A DNA stretch of 64,000 bases, taken from assembly GCA_944472155.2 (NCBI GenBank), contig OX235271.1, positions 26,730,977 through 26,794,976 on the forward strand, given 5' to 3'. This document shows positions 41,769-53,700 of the stretch, piece after piece (the stretch's first letter is position 1; the number at the start of each line of letters is the position of its first letter). The position numbers and the translations under genes were made by a program. The stretch is from Trichobilharzia szidati. Its lineage: Eukaryota; Platyhelminthes; Trematoda; Strigeidida; Schistosomatidae. Below the pieces are notes generated by a model, which saw nothing but the letters and a program-made list of their open reading frames with translations, was not told the origin of the DNA and ran no database searches.

Positions 41769-44700
41769 CTGTTTTAATGAAATAAATTTGAAAAAAAAAT
41801 CCCAAATGGAAAATAAGGCACAGAATGCTTCAGTAGGTGAATGCAAACTATAGAACATTACAATAGTGGATTACAGAAGTTAAAAGTTATATTTCATGCT
41901 TGGAAGTAGTACAATATCATATCAGTGGATCTTCTAGTATTCGGTGCTGGATTCACAAACACAATTTCAGTGTTCAGCAGGTTATGATGGAGTCATAAAC
42001 ATGGACAACTACTCAAAATTGTTTTTAAAACCGTAGTGTTTATGATAAGAGCTTTTAGTTCTGAGAGACGCTAAATAGTACTATTTATTGCTGATACTAA
42101 CCAGTAACAGTTGTGCATATGTACAGAGTATCTGTTACTCTCATGTGAACACTAATGACATAATCGTAAGACTTTGTAAAGGCTAGTGATAGGCGGAAAT
42201 GTCAAAATAATCCGTTAATAGTACGAAGTCATATGGTCAACCTGAGGTACAACATTTCTGCTTAACAACTACTATGATATCAAAAATGGATAATCAGGAG
42301 TATTTTTGATTCCAAAACTCTAAGCCAAGTAAGTTAAGAAAGCGGTCTTTTTAACTTTTCATGTAAGGCTATACAAATCAACGCTGCTTAGGATATACGA
42401 TTAGTGGTGCCAACAGGGGTTGAAGGTATTCTGCAACAGGATTTATTAAATTATCCCAGTGGGTTAGAACTGGAACACGGAACTCCGACAGCACATCTCC
42501 ATGTCATCATGTTCTCTGATTTTAGCTGCCCCATGATTACCGACAAGCTTTCATTTCCTCTCTTAGTATGTCACCCTCAGACATCCAACTTGTCGTTTCC
42601 CATTCTAGTTTTACTCTAGGGCCTGACACGTGGCGTCACTCAAAGGTCTGATCAGCATGTGTCCGACCCATCTCCATTTTCTCCAGCATGAATGCTGGTC
42701 GAAACACTCTTAGTTGATTCGTTGCTAGAGTTCCTTGTTGTTAGTCCCTTCTTGCCGGTCAACTGATCTTCAGTTTGGTGCGAAGGCAACTGGTGATTAA
42801 AGCCTGCAGTAGCCTGTTGGAAATGCTTTTAGTGATACACACGCCAAGTCTCTGAACCATAGAGAAGCACTGACTGACCGTGTTGAAAATCCGGATCTTG
42901 TTTTTTTTATCCTGAGTGCAGTAGGTTTCCACACTTATTGAAGAATAATGAAGGGTTGTGTTACTTTCCCGATTCAGCCTTTGATATCCTAACTCGTGGC
43001 ACAGCTTGCAGTTGAAACGATACTGCTTAGATAAGTGAAAGAAGTGACTTCCTCCTTCAATTTCCTCCCGTTGACAGTGATCCGTGCTAGACTGTATACT
43101 AACGTTTTACAAGCAAGATAAAGACTTGTCGAAAGTGAATGGTGGGTAGATTGTAAAATGCTTTTTTGTTGTTGAGTAAAATAGGTGAACTTAGAAAAAG
43201 AATAATTATGCGCAAGAGATTTAAATTTCCGAAGTAGAAGTATAGTTCAGACAACAACAAAATGTTTGAGAATTCAAAGCCTCCGTTTTCAAAGAAAGAG
43301 CTCTTTCTGAATAGTAATATAAGCGAAATATTTCTTTAAGCGACTTGATTCTTATTCACTAATTAATTAATTAATTAATGTCGGTGGTTCAGCTGCAAAA
43401 CGCTCACCAGGGTTCGATGTCCGGCCGACAAACCCTTAAACCTCGCTAAGTCGGTAAAGACGAAACGTTGGGCTTGAGGCTAGCAATCTAATCTAATCCG
43501 TAAAAAAAACTACTGTTACCGAAACTTCAAAGCTCTAGCTTGAAGCCTTATGTTCCACTGGGAACAGAAAGGAATAAAATAATAATACAATGTATTGTTA
43601 GACCAACTGTTTTAGTGTAGACATAAAGTGTGATATTCCCCCCCCTGACTATTTTCACCCCATTTCCAAGATGTCAATAAATCATGCTAATTTGTCATTT
43701 TAATTCGTATTGAATAGGCGTTTTTTATTAATTGTCGATGGATGACGTGGCCTACATAACTATTGTAGTCCTATAACTAGTTCACTAAACAACGTAGAAC
43801 GTTTCACACAAAAAATGCACCCGTTCAAGCTGCCTTACCTTAATCACACGCAAGAGTAGAGAAAAGAAACTACGCTGAACAAAGAGTAGAGCATGCGGGT
43901 GTACACCTACGGGAGTTGAAAAACCTCAATTCCGAACCTGTAGTGGACATTAGCTTCAGAATATGAACATATCAAATGATACATGAACTTGTTCCGGTCA
44001 ACTGAAACCATGGAAATACAGTTCCACTGTCTTGTGGGTCAGAATTCAAGTCAAAGTTTCGGGAGGTGGTCTGGGCCTTTATGACAACCACCTACTTCGG
44101 TTTAGGCATCTGGGGGGGGGCAGTATCTTAGCCCTCGAGGAAAAACTATGAGATTTTGTGTGGCGTATTTCTTGGTGTCCATCATAATGTGTCAAGTGTA
44201 TTTTATTCAGCAGTTTGCCACTGATGGAACGTTCCAATGATTTGAAATTAATCACGAAGCTGAAGTCACTACACTTGATTTATCAATCATAGCAACAACT
44301 TTTCGAGTGGACTTCTACCAGAAGAATTCATATCACAGGAAGAAACATAAATTCACTTAATGCGTGTTTGCGCGATTGTATATACGATATCCAGATACAT
44401 ATACTAATAAGGTAAGTTAGTTGTGGGCTTTCCTAAAACTACTCGATAGTAATCACTCATTCCATCTAAACAAAAAGTGAATCATTGAACACTAACCGAT
44501 CCAAATGGCGACTGCAATTACCAACTTCATTTCAAGGTTATTTTCCACTCCTGATTCATCATATGATTTAGTAAGTCAACTATATTTCTAAGTGATAGTT
44601 TGCAGGGATTTGATTGGTCACGAGCTGATATCAGTTAGAGAACCAGTGGGGAACCAGGGAGTGCTGGACAGCTATTTCGCACTAGTTTGGGACTCTTCAC

Positions 44701-47700
44701 CAGCCCACAGTCTCACCGAATATATCATTGGCTGAATGGTCTACGAGCCCGCCACGTAACCGGGAGGTCGTGGTTTCGAACCCCAGTGAGTGCGTATTGG
44801 TGAAGAGTCCCAACGAGGGACGAAACAGTGCTGTTCAGTGCACGCTGGTTTTCCAATTGTCCTCTAGCTTATTTTAGCTCGTGGTCAACCCTGTAATCAA
44901 CTAACGATATATAACATTAGGTAAAATTGTTACTTAAGTTGGGCGAGTTTGTTTCATGCTTAGCAACTCTAGTCTTACTATTTACTGACTAACTAAACAT
45001 ATGTATGTAGGTAAAGAAAAGCTATGCATACGAAAGTTGATCGTGGATCTATTAAGCGCACTGTGCATTATCATGAACATTATACTAGCGATGGTTGTTT
45101 AACTGTGAAAGATTATTATTGGGTCCCTAGTAGAATACACAGCTTCAGAGGCACACCTCCAACGTATTTCTGTTTTCTGTCATCTTAGCTGCCTCTAAAG
45201 GCTTACATTTTCACTTCAAGAGATCGCCTACATTGCCATCCTTGAACCCGCACCCAGCTCGTCACTCGAGAAATATCACTTGAAGGTTTCCTTTACGTAT
45301 GCCCGATCCATCATCACTAACTTCTGCCTATTAGGCTGCAGCACTACCAGAAGTCCTTTTTACTTATCTTTTCTAGCCCAAACGCCTAATATTGAGGAGT
45401 GTCGAGCCGGCAAAAACATCTTTTAACAAAAGTCTACAATAGCTTGTTGGGAATAGTTTTGGTACCTTAAGTGTCTCTGAAGCATACAGAAGTATTGATT
45501 TGACATCAGTGTTTAAGAGTGGGATATTTTTCCTTGTGCTAAGCATTGTAGATCTCCACATCGATTTCAGAGTAGTGAGTGCCGATTTTGCTTTTACCTC
45601 CTTGTGTGTACACTATCTGCAGTTGAAATGATGCTACTTGTTCAGATAAATGAAAGAGGTATGATTTCCTTTCCTTTTATCCCATTGTTGTTTTATGTTG
45701 GTTAGGTATCTTCATCAGAGACCTGAACAATAAACCAGTTTAACCTGCATCACCTCAAACAAACATATTATTTCAATCGGTGGAATCCAAGATGCACATT
45801 TCGTCCTATTAGGGGCTCGTCATATGGATGTACCACCTGCATTCCCCAGCGAGCGATGGTGTTCCTGCCGAGGCTCGAACCCAGTGCCCATGGTTTCAGA
45901 CGCCAAAAGCGTTATCCACTAGACCACTTACTTGGGGGACACGAGAGTCACCCCTTGTGCAACGGTGGGAACACCATTACTGACTGGGAAATGCAAGTAC
46001 ACCCAGTAAGCTGACGAGTCCCAAACAGGACGAAGTACGCATCCTGGATTGCACTGCTAGTTAGTCACCATCCACCAATTGACTTCAAGTTATGTGACCA
46101 AACATCGTCGAAACATCTGCACAAGGAGGAGCCGATATGTCAACCTTCGGTCCAATCAATCGATGGAAAATGTAAACTGAACTAAATAAACATATTATTA
46201 TTCACCCTTGATTTCTAATTACACAAAAATCAATAAAATATTCGTGAATGAGTAAAAATAAAGTTTTCATTTTTATTTTGACAATTTAAAAAAAAAACAA
46301 TCATCTCACCTCTAGCTGTTTTCATTTCCCAAAAACGATAATAGCTAAGCTTATATAGTAAACAATTCTTCATTGTTTCACTAGCTGCATTATCGACACG
46401 CATTTCCCCCTGTGATGTATAATAATCACTTTCATGCACATGACGTCCTTTCTCTGTACTCCCAGCAATACGTACCATCCAGATAAATTTATTCACATCT
46501 ATCAGATATGAAGTTTCAAAAGAATAATTATTAATTATGTGGAGAGGCAAAGAGGAGTACATGGATAGATAATACTGAGAATTTGGTGCATCTGTGCTAC
46601 ACACTAAGAGCGATTTTGAGTCGTGTCACCTAACTCCCTCTAATATAACTAATAGTTTTTAGCATCTCGAGAACCTCATACAAGCGGGTTGACACCTCCT
46701 CCATACATGGATCAAACAATAGTCTGGTTAGGCCGTTACCTAAAACTCCCTTCAAACCTCTGTCAGCCAATATATAGTTAGGCGAAAAAGCCAATGGCTT
46801 GGTGGTATACGTAACACATGTGTCTTGACCATCTCAATCGAGGCAAGCTCATTTGGTTGACTGTCCCCATTCTTACTTAGCACTCTACGCCTAACCTTAA
46901 TATGACTCGCCATAATGTTATACCAATCAACAAGAGAGATAGGACGCGCAAACTTCACTTCAGTGGTTAAAAACAACTGGCCTTTTCATGCTTTTCATTT
47001 TTTTAATGACCATTTTTCCCATCCGTAAAGAAATCAGATTTGAATTACTGTAGTTTGGCTTTCTTTTTTTGCTATCACAGAATTAGTCTACTGAATGATT
47101 TTACATGAAATCAAATATATTTAGAAGATTCGTAATTTTTATACACACTGTCAGAAATTACTACTTAAAGAGGAGTAAAACGTGTATGTAGAGTAAACAA
47201 AGACACTTTATGATGTGGTGTATTCATCACTAATAAACATTTTGATATACAAGAGTAGTGATGATGGAATAAGCCGAATGAAGCCTAGAATCCTGAAAAG
47301 AAAACATGCATAAGCTCATGCATAACCCGAAACATATTTTTTCATGTGCCAAGCGGCTATAAGCCACGTTTATTAGTGTGAAAGGGGCTAACGGTACGCT
47401 ATCCAGTCGCCCAGGCTGAAGTAGGGTTGGTTTATAGGGAGAGGGGGTGCAGGTGGACTCGAACCTGTGACCGATAGGCTGAAAACTGAGTGGTTAAGCC
47501 AATGAGCTATATTCTATACCGTATACGGTCGGTATAGAATAGAATTATTCAAGAAGCATATACATCCTGAATTGAATATCATGTGCTTCTTTACTTTTTT
47601 ACCCTCGGATATGGCAGGCAATATGAATTAGTCACTGGAATTTTTTGGCGGTAAACACACAACTGAATTTTTGATCGATAGATAGAATTTGATCAGTAGA

Positions 47701-50700
47701 CAAACAGTTGATACATCTGTTATTTCTTATCTAAAAAATAATTATTTATTTACATAATTTAAAACAACAGGGAATCAGTTATTATCTAAATACCTTAGTA
47801 GACGACTATATGTGTGTTTTTGGTAGGTGTTTCATAATTACTGATAAAATACCGCCAGCAATAAAGCTGATTCGGTGGCATATATATGTTGTCGGTGAGC
47901 TTTACAGTGTGGTGTATGACTCAAATGACTCCTCCACAGTACGCACTCATAAAGTTACCGGGGTTCCAAACAACCAGGATGTTCAGGTTACAAGGTGAGC
48001 TTGTTCACCTACTGGGACAGAATTCAAGATGGCCCGTAATTTTAGTTATCTAGCACCACCAATAGCCAGTATTATAGATATAAGAATAAAACTTGTGCAC
48101 TGTGGTAGAGTGTAATTCCATTATGGGTAAATTTTGTTTTGATAAGGTCTCACAGTGTTATACACTAATGTTTACTGATGACGTTTCGAGCACAATTTAT
48201 TGCTCATAATCATATCAAGGTAATCACACGACTTCCTAAATTCATTTACATAGTTCCGTTGTTTTTCACTTGATTTGATTGGTAGTAATATTTTCCATAT
48301 TTCGGATATGTGATGAATCATTCCTATTGCATGTGTTGGGTGTAGATTCGATGAACCCTAAATAAAGCAGGAATTAGGGTGGCATTTAAACCTACAAACT
48401 CACTCAGGGACAAGCTCTGTAGGCTAAAGGACCCAGTGGACCCAATTAGACAAAATAATATAATTTACAAAATACCCTGCAATGGCTGTGAGCTCAACTA
48501 CATAGGTCAGACTAGTAGGTCAGCGGTAGTCAGATTGTCAGAACATAAGAATTTAGCTAAGGTCAGAATGGTTGACCCAGAGAAGATGAGTAATTTAGAA
48601 AAAAGCTCAGCAATTTCAATGTATGCATTAACACACAACCACACAATAGGGTGGGAGAGGGTTGTGTTCCCCTTGGGTTCCTAGTGGAACATAGGGCTTC
48701 AACTGCACGTCTCCACTTGCTTCTGTCTTCTGCTGTACTTTTCACTTGCGTCCATGTTATTCCATACTGTTTCATCTCCTCCTCACACGATCTCCTCCAT
48801 GTCACCCTTGGACGTCCCACTCGCCGCTTCCCTTTCGGGTTCCACTCGAGGGCCTGACGCGCGATGTCACTCAACGGCCTCCTCAGCGAGTGTCCAATCC
48901 ATCTCCACTTCCTCCTGCATATTTGTTGGGCGATTGGTTCCTGTTTCGTTTGTTCCCATAGCTTCTTGTTTGTGATTCTTTCCGGCCATCTAATCTTCAG
49001 TATGGAGCGAAGACAGTTGTTGGTAAAGGTCTGCAACCTGTTGAAAATATTCTTGGTGACCCGCCAAGTTTCTGATCCGTAAAGCAAAATTGACTTCACG
49101 TTTGTATTGAAAATCCGAATTTAGTTGTTGATGCAGGCTGAGTGACAAAGATTTCCAGATTGGTTTCAGGTGGATGAATGTGTTTCTCGCCTTCCCGATT
49201 CTCGCCCGATTTGACATCCTCGTCCGTTCCAACTGCCTGTAGTTGAGACAATGCTCCCTAGATAAGTGAATTAAGTAACCTCTTTCAAATCCCTCCCGTT
49301 GATGGTGATTGGCGGTGGATGTTGCTGCTGCTGTTGTTGTTGGTTGGTTATTTTCATGACCTCCGTCTTGTCTATGTTCACCTGGAGTCCTGTCTTTGCT
49401 GCTTCTTCGACCAGTTTGTCGGTTTTTGCTTGTAAGTCTTCGATTTTGTGTGACATCAAACATAAATGATCCACGCGCGAAATCCAGGTCTTCTAGGTTC
49501 TTCACGTCGGTCCAGGATATCCCTGTCTTCTCGTTTCCCACTGTCTGACGCATAATCCAGTCCACCACAATTAGGAATATCATTGATGATAATAAGCGCC
49601 CTTGTCTGACTCCTGTGTTTACTCCAAACGCTTCGCTGAGTTTTCCGTTGTGGATCACTTGACATGTGCCGTTGTCGTACAGTTGTTGAGTAAGGTTGAT
49701 GAATATTTGGGGTACGCCGTAGTACTCGAGTAGTTTCCAAATTACTTCGCGGTCAACGCTGTCGAAGGCCTTCTCAAAGTCTATGAAGTTGAGGTAGAGA
49801 TTTGATTGCCATTCCATGCTTTGTTCGATGATAATGCGTAGAGTTGCAATTTGGTCAGAACATGATTTGCCTTTCCCGAATCCAGCTTGTTCTGGTCGGA
49901 GTTCTGTATCCAGTGCGTCCTTGATTCTCTCCAGGATGATGCGACTCAGGATTTTACTTGGCGTCGACAGGAGCATGATTCCTCGCCAGTTCTTGCAGAG
50001 TCCCAGGTCGCCCTTCTTTGGTAGTTTCACCAGGTAACGTTTCCTCCAGTCTTTAGGCACCTTTCCCTCTTTCCAGATCTTTTGCAATAATGGAGTCCGC
50101 ATATCTGCTGTTCTCTCTGGGTCCGCTTTCAGTGCTTCCGGGGGTATTCCATCTGGTCCAGCTGCTTTTCCAGCTTTCAGAAGCTTGATTGCATTCATGA
50201 CTTCAGTTTTCGTTGGAGGATTGGTGTCAACTTGCAGTTGTGTACGTGCTGTTGTTGGTATTTCTGGACGGGTTGTAGGTGGGTGGGAGAGGGTTAAAAC
50301 TCTAAAAAGTAATATAGGTAGGTGAAGAGAGAGGTTAATTACTGAATCCTTGTTCATCGAATCTACACCCAACACATGCAATAGGAATGATTCATCACTC
50401 ATACCCGAAATATGGAGATATTACTACCAATCAAATCAAGTGAAAAACAATGGAACTATATAAATGAATTTAGGAAGTCGTGTGATTACCTTGGTATGAT
50501 TATGAGCAATAAATTGTGCTCGAAACGTCATCAGTAAATATTACTGTATAACACTGTGAGACTTTATCAAAACAAAATTTACCCATAATGGAATAGCCAG
50601 TGTTACTGGTGGATATTTCTCTTCTCACACTCCACTTGATGGACTCCACACTGAACACGACTTCTCACTAGAACTCCAGGCACTTTCATCTTGTAGTAAG

Positions 50701-53700
50701 TGAGCATTAGATTCAACACACACCTACCTGATACATCACAACTACTATATACAGAATTTGATAAATTGAATTATTTTGCATAATTAAATTACATAGTCTT
50801 TTATTTCCTACCAGGTGCAAAACTACTGCGGAAGTTTTATTTCCGGAATGAAGTGGGCGAAGCGGGATTCGAACTTGGGATCTAACAGCTGAAAGTCGAG
50901 TGCTCAAGCCAATGAGCCAAATTCTTAGGATTCTGGGCAATTAGAGATTTAGTTTATGCTTGCTTATAGGTATAGTAGTGAATTCGACACTTTACCTAAG
51001 AATTTAAAACCGGTATAAATACACCTGGTGAGTTAGTGGTTCAAGGGTAGAATGCTCACCAACCACCCAAGTGGTTCGGGTCTCGATACTCGGCAAACGC
51101 ACTCCTAAACCTCACGTAGCCGATAATGACCTTGGTAAAGAGGGAAGGTTGGGTGTGAGGCTAGCAACCTCACCACGTAAAGAAGACTTTAAAACTCTAA
51201 CTTGATACCCTATTTTCCACTTGGAAAGCAAAGGAATGATATATATATATATATATGGGTTATACTTACCATCAGAACTGTAACCTAATACCCCACCAAA
51301 TATAACAAGCACATAATCAACATCTAATTCTTTCATAATTTCATAAGCTTCCTCTTCTGATGATGCCATAGCTTGTCCAACACGACCAATATGAGTATTA
51401 TTCCATGTATTATTATCTACAAGTACAGTACGATTTGCAATAGCCGTAATTTGATAACCATAATCCCACCAAGACATTATCTTAGCATCCTAAAATGGAG
51501 AGGAGTAGTCAACAACAACAACAACAAGTGTATAGGCTGATGAAAGATAAACAGTACAGTATATCAATTTAATAATATACTGTTACTTCTGATAGTTAGA
51601 TTGGTTACATTTCACTAGTTAAAACATGAGAAAAACATGGTGTGTCTTCAGAAGAATGAGATGGATACATATCCAGGAATTGCACTAGTTAATATATAAC
51701 ACTTCAAGGTAGCTTGTTGACCTGATAATACACACTCTTGATCTGTCCTGAATCAGTAGATGTTTACAGCCTTGTTAGACTAATATCGATTAATATACGA
51801 TACCTTGTAATGATTGTCAGCTGAAATATTTAAGTCAAAGCAGTAGTAGTAGTAGTAGTGTGGTGAGTGCTACTTATAATCCGATATAAGTAGTATATCA
51901 GAAAGCGAATTCAGAAAAGTAGCAATATGTTTTGCACACTGGAAAGAGCCATCAAAGAAGAGAACTATGAGAAGAATGTTGCCATATGATGCAGAATCCA
52001 AGAAGGTATCGAATGTGACGATATTCGTCCAGCCTCCTCGATCGGTCAGACTAGAGCAGCACAAAAACATAGCAAAGTCTAGATTGGTTGACAGTAATAA
52101 GATAAGAAATCTAAAACAAAAAATAGCTCAACTATAACAATAACATGCAATTACACACAACCATACAACAGGATGGATGGGACAAGATGACAGTCTTAAA
52201 ACCTAATATAACAGTGATAACTGTGAAGCTTTATTTATCGAGTCAACTGAATGTACGTGCAACACCTACCTCTCCTAGACACCTGGAAAATTCTACTATC
52301 CCTACGAAGAATAGGAAGGAATAAAGCGAACTATACTCAAAAGCAAGTGCAAGCCAGGTAAACCCTTTTTCAATCTGTATGAAGAGTTCGTTATCCGCTA
52401 AATCCACTTATCTCGAGTGATAACTGATAACTATGTGGTATGGTGATCCTGCCTGTATATCAGGATGACCCAACGAGCTGCACTGGCTGGAACTAATCTT
52501 CCTGAAGGTCCTACCATGCCAGAAAGGTTGTTTAGTTAACGATTAGACTACAAACAGTTACCGTCATAGTGTAAGTTGTTCACTTTCTGCTGGGGGTCTC
52601 TGTGGGCGAAGTCGTGCTGCTGCGGATTAAGGATATAACTACAGTGTATTTCCTTCAGGTGACTAGCATGTCGTCTATGCTGCCTCTCCACTCCGGAGAT
52701 TGGGGGTTAGAAAAGGTCCTAAATCCCGAATTACCTTGCAGTGGTCCGTAGCTGGCGCGGTAAGATCATAATACGGACACAACTTCAATGACCACTTTAA
52801 ACAGACTGAGTGTAACCGGCATCAAGCAGTTGTCCCCTTGGCTTTGCGATCTGTTTCGGGCGCTCTAAGGAGAAATCAACTTCTATGATGTGAGCAGTCA
52901 GGGAGTAATAACCGCCCACACACACACATTTTCAGTCAGACTTACTCATACCAATTTCAGCTCTCTAGGTAAGTAAGATGGCCAGCAAGTAATGGTGACT
53001 TTGGAAAAAAAATAAGAGCTCTGAAAGGAACTCACTGGTTTTGTATTTTGTCTAAGCCAATAGTATGCTTCTCTATAATCATCGAGAATATGACGATTCC
53101 CAAAATTATCTGAAGTCTCCAATACAATAGACGGATGAGAATAGGATGATGATGTAACCCATATACAATGTCGTCCAAAAAATATCAGCTGAATTAATAA
53201 AAGTAGAACCATGAACGTGGCAACCTATGAAAGAAGAGTAAGTAAAAGAGAGAAATAACCCGTAAATAGAATACGAGAGAGATGCGAAAATAAAACAATT
53301 TTATGGTGAATATATCATCTGACGGAAATTTTGTAAGATATCGATTCAAATTTCCGTATATATTATTATTATTATTATTGTCCCCTTGGGTTCCTAGTGG
53401 AACATAGGGCTTCAACTACACGTCTCCACTTGCTTCTGTCTTCTGCTGTACTTTCCACCTGCATCCATGTTAGTCCATACTGTTTCAACTCTTCTTCACA
53501 CGATCTCCTCCATGTCACCCTTGCACTGACGTCCCACTCGCCACTTCCCTTTCGGGTTCCACTCGAGCACTGGCCTGACGCGTGATGTCACCCAACGGCC
53601 TCCTCAGCGAGTGTCCAATCCATCTCTACTTTCTCCTGCATATTTGTTGAGCGATTGGTTCTTGTTTTGTTTTTTGCCATAGTTTCTTGTTGGTGATTAT

